From Bacteroidales bacterium (GTDB lineage Bacteria; Bacteroidota; Bacteroidia; Bacteroidales; UBA10428), in the NCBI GenBank assembly GCA_003508755.1, contig DNTK01000522.1:1-8310 (forward strand): 8,310 bases of DNA, written 5' to 3'. A model generated the notes under the pieces. That model was not told where the DNA came from. It saw only the letters and a list, made by a program, of their open reading frames with translations, and made no database searches. A program made the position numbers and the translations under genes. Positions 1 to 5,500 of the stretch are shown here, piece after piece (position 1 is the first letter of the stretch; every line of letters begins with the position of its first letter).

Positions 1-179
1 AAATAATCGGCTGAAGCAAAACCGGTGCAGCTTACAATCGATATTAACTGGAAGAATGACTCCCTGAATGCTTCCTCTAAAGTCTTATCTAAATTAAAAT
101 ACAACGCCGCAGTGAGCAGAAAGCCAATACTAATAATTATAAGCAGATAAAACCTTAGCTCTTCGTTATTCTTTATCAG
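1..179 (-). pseudogene. trkH: Continuation of TrkH in the -1 frame (after frameshift; runs off left edge)
   Basis: Reading the minus strand from 179 gives LIKNNEELRFYLLIIISIGF, then a second hydrophobic run and a helix, then SCTGFASADY close to the left edge. This is what follows the KGEF stretch in TrkH: a cytoplasmic linker, the next membrane helix, and the third selectivity-filter loop (CTGFAS, at about 12-26). The frame is open from 179 to the window edge. It joins the upstream 261-residue part if one base is added near 179-183, for example TTTAA to TTTAAA, which would give KGEFKLIKNNEEL. I see no convincing slippery heptamer at the junction (zero-frame codons TTT AAC before TGA), so programmed frameshifting is unlikely. 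A true point deletion or a sequence error are the alternatives. The C-terminal quarter, with the fourth filter loop, lies outside the window. Confidence 0.85.
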
Positions 180-961
180 TTAAACTCTCCCTTTATAAGA
201 TAATAATATACAACAAAGTTAGTTCCGGCTAACAACATAAACACCATGATAACATATTGAATGTAAGGAGAATATTCAACAATACTGGTATTTCTGGGGG
301 AAAATCCACCTGTGGCAACAGTACCAAAAGCATGGCAAATGCTTTCGTAAAGATCCATTTTACCAACGTAAAGCAAAATAACCTCAGAAACTGTCAGAAA
401 TAAGTAGATTAAGAGTAATCTTTTTCCTACTGAACTTATTTTTGGTTTTATTTTTTCCTGTAAAGAAGATTCAAGAAAGAATAAGCTATTGCCTCCTATT
501 TTAAGTGCGGGCATAACCAGAATAACCAATACAATTATCCCAATGCCACCTATCCAGTGAGTGTAGCTTCTAAAAAAAAGGATTGATTTTGGCAACGATT
601 CAACATCAGATAAAACAGATGATCCAGTGGTGGTATATCCAGAGACAGATTCAAACCAGGCATTTACAAATTCTGGAATTGAATTCGAAATTAGATATGG
701 CAAACAACCTGTAGAGGCCATCAGTAACCATGACAGCGCAACAATCAGATATGCCTCACGCCTGCTGATCGAAGCTGAATGGGTATGCCTGCCTGATATT
801 ACATTCAAAAGCAGACCTATTATAAAAGCTAATAATGAAGCAATTAAAAAAGGATATAATGGTTCTGAAAAATACCATGCTACCAGTATACATAACAAAA
901 CCAACACTGCCTGCATGTACATTATTCTGCTAAGCACCCGTGTAATAACCCGGTAATCCAC
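176..961 (-). CDS. trkH: TrkH-family potassium uptake protein, N-terminal 261 residues (frame breaks at 176)
   Basis: This is the membrane-embedded, ion-conducting subunit of a Trk/Ktr K+ uptake system, which normally works with a cytoplasmic nucleotide-binding partner (TrkA/KtrA) not seen in this window. Two of the four selectivity-filter loops are visible: TTTGSS at residues 110-115 and ATGGFS at 216-221. The conserved HWIGGIGIIVL stretch is at 136-145. Hydrophobic segments fall near residues 15-32, 36-55, 70-91, 138-153, 181-200 and 234-256. The start is GTG at 961: an in-frame TAA lies 24 nt upstream, and the N-terminus (MDYRVITRVLSR) matches the usual TrkH beginning. No Shine-Dalgarno sequence sits at normal distance. 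TrkH proteins are about 480 residues, so the TGA at 176-178 is premature. The missing half is encoded immediately downstream in the -1 frame (separate entry). The family is certain; whether the gene works depends on whether the frameshift is real. Confidence 0.93.
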   Translation of the reverse strand: MDYRVITRVLSRIMYMQAVLVLLCILVAWYFSEPLYPFLIASLLAFIIGLLLNVISGRHTHSASISRREAYLIVALSWLLMASTGCLPYLISNSIPEFVNAWFESVSGYTTTGSSVLSDVESLPKSILFFRSYTHWIGGIGIIVLVILVMPALKIGGNSLFFLESSLQEKIKPKISSVGKRLLLIYLFLTVSEVILLYVGKMDLYESICHAFGTVATGGFSPRNTSIVEYSPYIQYVIMVFMLLAGTNFVVYYYLIKGEFN

Positions 962-1014
962 AACAATATTATTAGTCGATGATTAGTGCCTGTCTCCTAA
1001 AAGTTTATTGCCGG

Positions 1015-1053
1015 AAACAGCAAAAACGGTTTTAATGCGTTAAACAGCAAAAA
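1015..1053. repeat. Two 12-bp direct repeats (AAACAGCAAAAA)
   Basis: The 12-mer AAACAGCAAAAA occurs at 1015-1026 and again at 1042-1053, with starts 27 bp apart. The second copy abuts the stop codon of the 49-codon minus-strand ORF, and both lie between that ORF and the trkH start. They may be a tandem duplication footprint or a pair of binding sites. Nothing else in the sequence decides between these. Confidence 0.6.
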
Positions 1054-1203
1054 TCATTTACTTAAAAGATCCAAAGAGTCATTAGAACCAATCGCAGTGC
1101 TGTGTTTTGCCAAGCTTTTTGGGATAGTTCTTTCTATTAATAATCCATGCTTAGGCATTGGCACATAATTTCTGATCCCATGCTTTTTTATAAAATTGAC
1201 CAT
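1054..1203 (-). CDS. Unrecognised 49-residue ORF upstream of trkH (gene end or remnant)
   Basis: The minus strand is open from just after a TAG at 1255-1257 down to the TGA at 1054-1056 (67 codons). The first ATG is at 1203 and gives 49 residues beginning MVNFIKKHGIRNYVPMPKHG and ending in GSNDSLDLLSK. The composition is protein-like: basic, with no membrane segment. The codons before the ATG add a cysteine-rich piece (SCRPVNRDCYC), so this could be the 3' end of a decayed larger gene and not a complete one. It lies 57 bp downstream of the 45-aa membrane protein and 92 bp upstream of trkH, on the same strand. I do not recognise the family. A chance open frame of this length in AT-rich DNA is unlikely but possible. 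Confidence 0.35.
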   Translation of the reverse strand: MVNFIKKHGIRNYVPMPKHGLLIERTIPKSLAKHSTAIGSNDSLDLLSK

Positions 1204-1260
1204 TTCACAATAGCAATCTCTGTTGACGGGTCTACAACTCTTTGGATAACTCCGCTAGCT

Positions 1261-1398
1261 TTAATTCATAATCATTTCAAGAATAAACTTTAGAATAAAA
1301 ATCAAGAGTATAAAAGACATTGTAAACAGCCATACTCCGTATTTCTCTTTAAAACTTTTTGTTGCCTCTTTATTTTGTTTATTGTTTTCAGTGCTCAT
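1261..1398 (-). CDS. Small single-pass membrane protein, 45 aa
   Basis: The minus strand from the ATG at 1398 to the TAA at 1261 encodes 45 residues. There is a charged, Lys/Asn/Glu-rich N-terminal part of about 21 residues (MSTENNKQNK and onward, ending near KEKYG), then one strongly hydrophobic helix at about 22-41, then a short tail EMIMN. The leader before the ATG is nearly pure A (a run of eight A directly upstream), a common translation context in Bacteroidota that lack Shine-Dalgarno sites. The charge pattern suggests a helix whose orientation I cannot assign firmly. It is co-directional with trkH, with only the 49-codon ORF between, so it could be co-transcribed with the potassium transporter. 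A link to Trk is inference from position only. I do not recognise a named family. Confidence 0.65.
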   Translation of the reverse strand: MSTENNKQNKEATKSFKEKYGVWLFTMSFILLIFILKFILEMIMN

Positions 1399-1647
1399 TT
1401 TTTTTTCTTTAAGTTTCTTTAATCTGAATAACTAAGTTAGATTCCCTTAGTACTTACTACCGGATAAATAGGCTGAATGCCATTTTTAATTAAATATGCT
1501 AATACATCAAAATGGGATTCAGCAACCTAAAACCAAAGATTATTCATAAAAGGCATTAACAAAAAGCACTAAATGATAGGCCTTTTGGGCTTTTTATTTA
1601 TCCTTAATAGTAAGATTAATATGAATGATAAGACGACAAAAGACGCA
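1399..1647. other. Intergenic, no confident gene
   Basis: The stretch holds a possible terminator (1561-1595) and one short open frame on the minus strand (1437-1526, 29 codons, no start codon, directly after a TAG), which I do not call. I see no tRNA, no insertion-sequence ends and no clear promoter for the 45-aa gene. Confidence 0.5.
1561..1595 (-). terminator. Candidate terminator hairpin downstream of the secreted-protein gene
   Basis: AAAAAGC (1561-1567) pairs with GCTTTTT (1589-1595) around a 21-nt loop. On the minus strand the stem ends in a T run (TTTTTGTTAA), as expected for an intrinsic terminator 53 bp after the stop of the gene at 1648. A smaller stem (1578-1582 with 1588-1592, loop 1583-1587) followed by T residues gives an alternative on the plus strand. 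The stem is AT-rich, so the call is weak. Confidence 0.35.
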
Positions 1648-1992
1648 TTATGATAATAAATGCAGAGGGGGAGAATTATCTGTTTGGCAAAAATAAATCG
1701 TTTGTATAAATGTATTTTTCGTTCCTCTAATTAGGAAATTCCTGGTGGACTTGTTTGTAAATAATGAATACAGGGAAGCAAAAATACCATCCTCAACAAA
1801 TTCTTCTTCTATTTCAATAGAACCATAATTAACAGGAGCAGAGAGAATTAACTTTAAGGGACTATTTACCGAAGCCGTATATTGCAATTGAATCGCACCT
1901 TCAGGCATAAATCCATGAGTGGAAATGGGCTTTTCACTGTAAACCTGACAAGTGAAAAACAGCACGATAAATATATATAGTGTCCTAGGCAT
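1648..1992 (-). CDS. Secreted protein of unknown function, 114 aa
   Basis: The protein begins MPRTLYIFIVLFFTCQVYS, a typical Sec signal peptide with one basic residue and a hydrophobic core at residues 5-14. Cleavage is likely after VYS (about residue 19), leaving a mature chain of about 95 residues. There is a cysteine at 15, but LFFTC is a poor lipobox, so a soluble periplasmic or surface protein is more likely than a lipoprotein. An acidic patch (IEIEEEFVEDG) sits near residues 59-69, followed by a beta-rich, basic segment. I chose the ATG at 1992 over an in-frame TTG two codons earlier because it gives the cleaner signal peptide. A promoter candidate lies directly upstream at 2009-2041. 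I do not recognise the family. The C-terminus (NSPPLHLLS) shows no sorting signal I know. Confidence 0.6.
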   Translation of the reverse strand: MPRTLYIFIVLFFTCQVYSEKPISTHGFMPEGAIQLQYTASVNSPLKLILSAPVNYGSIEIEEEFVEDGIFASLYSLFTNKSTRNFLIRGTKNTFIQTIYFCQTDNSPPLHLLS

Positions 1993-2008
1993 GGGCAAAT
2001 GAGTGGAA

Positions 2009-2041
2009 CAAAATTATTTTATTTTCGCATCTAATTAGCAA
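2009..2041 (-). promoter_or_regulatory. Bacteroidota-type promoter candidate for the 114-aa secreted protein
   Basis: On the minus strand TAATTTTG (2016 to 2009) is a perfect match to the -7 consensus TAnnTTTG. A TTG (2041 to 2039) lies 22 bp upstream of it, within the 17-23 bp spacing reported for this sigma-factor class. The -7 box ends 16 bp before the ATG at 1992, so the 5' leader would be only about 10 nt. Such motifs also arise by chance in AT-rich DNA. Confidence 0.4.
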
Positions 2042-2146
2042 GCTGTACAAAATTTAACATTTAATGATAATATATATTAGCTAAAAGTATTATTTAATTC
2101 CTAAATAATTTTCCTTATTGTAATTGGTTTTCAACAAATTATTAAT

Positions 2147-2173
2147 TGTATTTAAAGCTTAAAAATAAATACA
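2147..2173. repeat. 8-bp inverted repeat in AT-rich spacer
   Basis: TGTATTTA (2147-2154) and TAAATACA (2166-2173) are perfect inverted copies around an 11-nt loop. The stem is almost all A:T pairs in a very AT-rich region, so chance is a real explanation. It could equally be an operator-like dyad in the divergent promoter region. Confidence 0.3.
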
Positions 2174-2323
2174 CTTTTAGCAAATATAGAATTAGCATGA
2201 GTTTAACGCTTTATTTAAACTATTAGGATTTTTGTTCTGTTACTTCATACCAAATGGATGCATCAATTAAAAAAGCTTGCTAATTTAAATCATACTGGTC
2301 TCTCTCATTCTCTTATATCTTAA

Positions 2324-2470
2324 AATACAGAAAGAACCTCCAAAATATTTGATTGTGGAATTGCCTATACCAATGCAAGCAAAGAAATGTTGTGCAGCAC
2401 GATAGATGCATACACACTGCCACCACTGAGATATGCCGGTATTAAGATGAATATTGTTTTACATTTTTGA
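2324..2470 (+). pseudogene. Possible remnant of an outer-membrane receptor C-terminus
   Basis: The plus strand is open for 48 codons after a TAA at 2321-2323 and ends in TGA at 2468-2470. The last residues, LPPLRYAGIKMNIVLHF, look like the final strand of a TonB-dependent or similar beta-barrel: a proline-rich turn, alternating hydrophobic residues, and an aromatic C-terminal residue. Before that reads GIAYTNASKEMLCSTIDAYT. There is no suitable start and nothing recognisable upstream in any frame, so if it is real it is the 3' scrap of a deleted gene. The resemblance is by eye and short; chance remains a fair alternative. Confidence 0.3.
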
Positions 2471-2590
2471 AGATCCAGGTAAGCTTTTCTTAACATTTAA
2501 TTGACTATAGTTTAAAGCCTTATTAAATAAAATAGCCTTTTTTGGATAGAGTGTTTTATATTGAATGAATACATCGCACAATAGAATAAA

Positions 2591-3451
2591 ATGAATAAGA
2601 AACGTAGAAAAATAGATATGGTGGTACTCTCTGATGTTCACCTTGGCACCTATGGTTGCCATGCTAAAGAACTCAATAAATACTTGAAAAGTGTACAACC
2701 AAAGTTTCTTGTATTAAATGGAGACATTGTTGACATATGGCAATTTTCGAAACGTTTTTGGCCCAAATCTCACATGAAAGTTGTTAAGCAAATATTAAAT
2801 CTGGCTTCAAAAGGAACCAAGGTTTTTTATCTAACAGGAAACCATGACGAAACCCTGAGAAAATTTGAAGGCTTTGAAATGGGTAACATCCAAATTTTAA
2901 ATAAGCTGGAATTAGATCTGGATGGAAAGAAAGCATGGTTTTTTCATGGTGATGTATTTGATGTTATCATGCAATACTCAAAATGGCTTGCAAAACTAGG
3001 TGCAATCAGCTATGACGCTTTAATTCTGCTGAATGTGGCAGTAAATAAAACAAGTAATCTTCTGGGAAGGGGAAAAGTATCCTTATCAAAGAAAATAAAA
3101 GACAATGTAAAGTCGGCCGTTAAATACATTAACAATTTTGAGGATACCGCCGCACAACTGGCTATACAAAAAGGATATGATTACATTGTTTGTGGTCATA
3201 TTCATCATCCCGAGGACAGAATTATTGAAGGCGCCGAAAACAAAAGCATTCGATATCTGAATTCCGGCGACTGGATTGAAAACCTCAGTGCACTTGAATA
3301 CAATAAGGGCAAATGGAAAATATACCGCTACATGGATGACGAACGCCTCGCAAAACAAGATTTCGACACTGAAGACGAGGATGATACCAAACTTACCGAA
3401 CTGGATAACAAGGAGATATTCCAGAGGATGCTCTCTGATTTTCAAAACTGA
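2591..3451 (+). CDS. LpxH-like metallophosphoesterase (UDP-2,3-diacylglucosamine pyrophosphatase family)
   Basis: This 286-residue calcineurin-like phosphoesterase carries the full di-metal motif set: SDVHLG (D15, H17), NGDIVD (D45), GNHD (N84, H85), HGD (H119) and GHIH (H203, H205). The overall pattern is that of the LpxH/COG2908 family, whose best-known member hydrolyses UDP-2,3-diacylglucosamine to lipid X in lipid A synthesis at the inner membrane face. The third block is GNHDETLRKF, whereas proteobacterial LpxH has GNRDF. The protein is also longer than E. coli LpxH (240), with a hydrophobic and basic insert around 130-180 and a very acidic tail near 258-272. It may therefore be a paralogue with another phospho-substrate. 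There is no signal peptide. The ATG at 2591 has an A-rich leader and no Shine-Dalgarno. It forms a probable operon with the glycosyltransferase 8 bp downstream. Confidence 0.88.
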   Translation: MNKKRRKIDMVVLSDVHLGTYGCHAKELNKYLKSVQPKFLVLNGDIVDIWQFSKRFWPKSHMKVVKQILNLASKGTKVFYLTGNHDETLRKFEGFEMGNIQILNKLELDLDGKKAWFFHGDVFDVIMQYSKWLAKLGAISYDALILLNVAVNKTSNLLGRGKVSLSKKIKDNVKSAVKYINNFEDTAAQLAIQKGYDYIVCGHIHHPEDRIIEGAENKSIRYLNSGDWIENLSALEYNKGKWKIYRYMDDERLAKQDFDTEDEDDTKLTELDNKEIFQRMLSDFQN

Positions 3452-3459
3452 TTTCCAAT

Positions 3460-4539
3460 ATGAAAATTCTATATGCCATACAGGGCACTGGAAACGGACA
3501 CTTAAGCAGAGCTCGGGATGTAATTCCGGCTCTGAATAAATTCTGTGAAACCGATATTCTTGTTTCCGGCTACCAGGCGGATGTTAAACTCCCTTTTAAA
3601 ATTGACCATCAATACAGGGGATTAAGCTTTATTTTCGGCAAAAAGGGTGGCATTGATATGTGGAATACTTATATCGAAGCTAACCTTAAGAAACTTCGTA
3701 AAGAAATAAAATCAGTTCCGGTAGAAAATTACGACTTTGTTATTAATGATTTCGAACCCGTCTCGGCATGGTCTTGCTATCAGAAAAGAGTTCCATGTAT
3801 TTCCCTAAGTCATCAGGCTGCTGTTCTGCATAAAAATGCCCCACAGCCCAAGAATCAGGATTTATTCGGCAAATTTGTCCTAAAAAATTATGCCCCATCG
3901 AATATTCAATTTGGTTTCCATTTTAGCCGTTATGCCTCAAATATTTTTACTCCTGTTATCCGAAAAGAAATACGCGAAGCGAAAGTAAAGGATAAAGGAC
4001 ACTTTACCGTTTATTTGCCAGCATACAGCGATGAAAAGCTTATAAAGATACTTTCCCAGATTAAGAAAGCGAATTGGCATGTTTTTTCAAAACACACCAA
4101 AAAAGGCGGTTCATATGGTAACATTGAAATAATGCCCATCAATAATGAACATTACATTGATAGTTTCAGGAAAAGCAGTGGCCTCTTATGTGGTGCTGGC
4201 TTTGAAGGACCTGCCGAAGCATTGCACATGGGTAAAAAACTACTGGTAATCCCTATGAAGGCCCAATATGAGCAGATGTGCAATGCAACTGCTCTTAAAA
4301 ATCTCGGAGTACCAGTTATCAAGAAACTTAAAGAGAGCAAGCTGGATAAAATTCAAAGCTGGATAGATACAGACTATCGATTGCAAGTGGAATACCCTGA
4401 TATTACTGACCAGGTAATTAAGCAAATCTTTGAGGGACAGGTACTCGAGTTATTAAAAAAAAACAACTGGAACACTCAATTCAACCTGAAATACCCTGGG
4501 GACAGCGCATCCAAAGAAGAATTGCAGAAACAATTGTAG
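3460..4539 (+). CDS. Glycosyltransferase, MJ1255/VC2487 type (GT-B fold)
   Basis: This 359-residue protein starts MKILYAIQGTGNGHLSRA, the glycine-rich first loop of a GT-B N-terminal Rossmann domain. NDFEPVSAW at 96-104 and SLSHQAAVL at 116-124 are typical of the MJ1255/VC2487 group (family 28-like transferases). The C-terminal donor domain has CGAGFEGPAEALHMGKK (244-260) followed by LLVIPMKAQYEQ, the usual nucleotide-sugar-binding region with its E/Q pair. The length fits the family. No signal peptide or membrane helix is present, so it should act in the cytoplasm, perhaps at the inner membrane face. The start is only 8 bp after the stop of the LpxH-like gene, so the two are almost surely co-transcribed. 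The acceptor is unknown; a lipid or lipid-linked acceptor is inferred from the neighbour. The tail after about 325 is lysine/asparagine rich. Confidence 0.88.
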   Translation: MKILYAIQGTGNGHLSRARDVIPALNKFCETDILVSGYQADVKLPFKIDHQYRGLSFIFGKKGGIDMWNTYIEANLKKLRKEIKSVPVENYDFVINDFEPVSAWSCYQKRVPCISLSHQAAVLHKNAPQPKNQDLFGKFVLKNYAPSNIQFGFHFSRYASNIFTPVIRKEIREAKVKDKGHFTVYLPAYSDEKLIKILSQIKKANWHVFSKHTKKGGSYGNIEIMPINNEHYIDSFRKSSGLLCGAGFEGPAEALHMGKKLLVIPMKAQYEQMCNATALKNLGVPVIKKLKESKLDKIQSWIDTDYRLQVEYPDITDQVIKQIFEGQVLELLKKNNWNTQFNLKYPGDSASKEELQKQL

Positions 4540-4567
4540 GAGTGCGAAGGTAACAGCGGGCAGTAAT

Positions 4568-4589
4568 AATTAATCCGGTAAGGTTAATT
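4568..4589 (+). terminator. Weak hairpin after the glycosyltransferase gene
   Basis: AATTAATCC (4568-4576) can pair with GGTTAATT (4582-4589) with one bulged T and a 5-nt loop, 29 bp after the glycosyltransferase stop. It is followed by TTGTTAC, a poor T tract, so termination here would be inefficient at best. Confidence 0.25.
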
Positions 4590-4591
4590 TG

Positions 4592-4601
4592 TTACATGTA
4601 A
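4592..4601. promoter_or_regulatory. 10-bp perfect palindrome, possible operator
   Basis: TTACATGTAA is a perfect dyad inside the longer, nearly symmetric TGTTACATGTAAACA. It lies in the 190-bp gap between the glycosyltransferase and the T9SS-type small protein, about 130 bp upstream of the latter's start. It could be a regulator site, but no regulator gene is in the window. Confidence 0.25.
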
Positions 4602-4691
4602 ACATAATCCTGCATCCACCCTACAATAAAATTGTTAATAACCTCTACAGCTAAAATAAAACTCAACCTGCCAGGCTGCGTATTTTTAAAT

Positions 4692-4714
4692 AAAAGCTTA
4701 ACTACAAAGCTTTT
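4692..4714 (+). repeat. Perfect 8-bp inverted repeat just upstream of the 4730 gene
   Basis: AAAAGCTT (4692-4699) and AAGCTTTT (4707-4714) form a perfect 8-bp stem with a 7-nt loop. It ends 15 bp before the ATG at 4730, so it would lie in the 5' leader or core promoter of that gene. It could serve as a leader hairpin that affects translation, as an operator, or as a weak end for the upstream operon. Confidence 0.45.
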
Positions 4715-4729
4715 GTAAAAATTTGCAGA

Positions 4730-5134
4730 ATGAAAAATTTGCTGGGTGGGCTTTTACTAGTACTAAGTATATCGGTATCGGGACAGATTTCTGATCCGAT
4801 TGCTCTACTTAATACTGTGCATGAAACAACCGGTTCAATTCCCGATACAGCAAAAAAGTTATTTAGAAACTCCGAACCACCGGGTATATCCTTTCTTGTC
4901 AGCTCTAATATCCGTGAAAACAAACTTCACATAAAGACGAATTATGGTGGAGAATATAAAGTTCGTTTTATTGATTATTATGCGCGTACCCGAAAAGTAT
5001 TTAAGCATAATTACAATGATATTGTGCTGGATCTTGCCGAATTTGAAAAGAGTATTTTTATTATGAACATTATGGATTCAGATAATCGCACCTTAACCAG
5101 TCAAATTATTAACCTGAAACGACGACATTTGTAA
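4730..5134 (+). CDS. Small secreted protein with a T9SS C-terminal-domain-like fold, 134 aa
   Basis: The N-terminus (MKNLLGGLLLVLSISVSGQ) is a Sec signal peptide with cleavage likely after SGQ at residue 19. A linker of about 35 residues follows. From about residue 53 to the end the pattern resembles type A type IX secretion C-terminal domains: a strand with LHIKTN near 66-71, YKVRFIDYYARTRKVFKHN (76-94) in place of the usual v-x-l-y-n-x-x-G-q block, then IVLDLAEFEKSIFIMNI (98-114) in place of the 'i-d-l-s-x-l-x-x-G-v-Y-i' block, and a final SQIINLKR strand. The glycine and tyrosine usual in these blocks are missing, so the domain is divergent. There is no cargo domain, which is odd for a T9SS substrate. 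It may be a secretion-system accessory, a degenerate substrate, or an unrelated beta-sandwich. It precedes cutA by 44 bp on the same strand. Confidence 0.6.
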   Translation: MKNLLGGLLLVLSISVSGQISDPIALLNTVHETTGSIPDTAKKLFRNSEPPGISFLVSSNIRENKLHIKTNYGGEYKVRFIDYYARTRKVFKHNYNDIVLDLAEFEKSIFIMNIMDSDNRTLTSQIINLKRRHL

Positions 5135-5178
5135 GAACAAATTAAAGTTTATTGCTGTTACTTAAAATAAAACAGCAT

Positions 5179-5493
5179 ATGATCCTAGCTTACATCATTT
5201 CAAACAGTGCCGAAGAGGCTGAGAATATTGCAACCGAATTAATAGAAAAGAAATTAGTTTTTAGTGTAAACATTATCCCCGATATTAAATCAATGCGCAG
5301 GGATGGAGACAAGATTGTCAAACTGAAACGCACTATTGTTTTGGCAAAGACAAAATCGTTGCTTTACAAAGAAATCGAAGCCGAAGTAAAACGTGTTCAA
5401 ACTACCGGTACAGCCATAGTGTTTTCAATGCCACTAACGCAATTATCTCAGGATTTATTTGACAGCATACAATTGAATACGCTGAAGGCATAA
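5179..5493 (+). CDS. cutA: Divergent CutA1-family protein (divalent-cation tolerance fold)
   Basis: This 104-residue protein follows the CutA1 plan throughout: an N-terminal MILAYIISNSAEEAENIATE strand-helix, KKLVFSVNIIPDIKS (second strand), a charged hairpin RRDGDKIVKLKR, TIVLAKTK, a helix ending in EVKR, and a last strand with a short C-terminal helix. CutA1 proteins are small trimeric ferredoxin-like proteins linked to copper tolerance in E. coli, though their general role is unclear. Two hallmark sites differ: the Cys in the usual 'a-a-C-V-N-I' is Ser (FSVNI), and the usual 'h-p-Y-d-v-P-e' block is replaced by QTTGTAIVFS. Metal binding as described for E. coli is therefore doubtful. I chose the ATG at 5179; an in-frame TTG at 5152 would add nine residues that do not fit the family N-terminus. 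It converges on mrpG with 7 bp between stops. Confidence 0.78.
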   Translation: MILAYIISNSAEEAENIATELIEKKLVFSVNIIPDIKSMRRDGDKIVKLKRTIVLAKTKSLLYKEIEAEVKRVQTTGTAIVFSMPLTQLSQDLFDSIQLNTLKA

Positions 5494-5500
5494 CCTCCAC

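Larger units (their letters stand above)
1993..2590. other. AT-rich gene-poor region between divergent genes
   Basis: About 600 bp separate the minus-strand secreted protein from the plus-strand phosphoesterase, so this is a divergent intergenic region that must hold the promoters of both. It contains one promoter candidate (2009-2041), a short inverted repeat (2147-2173) and a possible decayed gene end (2324-2470). I found no clear promoter for the phosphoesterase gene and no RNA gene. Confidence 0.55.

Noticed and set aside
176..190. Programmed -1 frameshift site in trkH
   Set aside because: The zero-frame codons before TGA are TTT AAC preceded by G, which does not allow good re-pairing in both sites, and no downstream pseudoknot or strong stem is evident.
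627..956. Plus-strand 109-codon ORF opposite trkH
   Set aside because: It is the antisense shadow of the clear TrkH coding region and has no family features.
980..1020. Possible insertion-sequence end (TGCCTGTCTCCTAAAAGTTT)
   Set aside because: It vaguely resembles terminal repeats of some insertion sequences, but no matching inverted copy, target duplication or transposase is visible nearby.
1437..1526. Minus-strand open stretch reading VAESHFDVLAYLIKNGI and onward, with an amber codon and an upstream ATG-bearing stretch in the same frame
   Set aside because: It looks protein-like but is only 29 codons with no start, directly preceded by TAG, and matches no family I know. Chance is a sufficient explanation in AT-rich DNA.
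2287..2410. Plus-strand open frame with a hydrophobic stretch then EPPKYLIVELPIPM
   Set aside because: There is no ATG, GTG or TTG start at the right place, it ends at TAG after 38 codons, and it overlaps the better receptor-like frame.
2459..2698. Minus-strand ORF across the start of the phosphoesterase gene
   Set aside because: It overlaps the well-supported LpxH-like gene antisense and has no recognisable motif.
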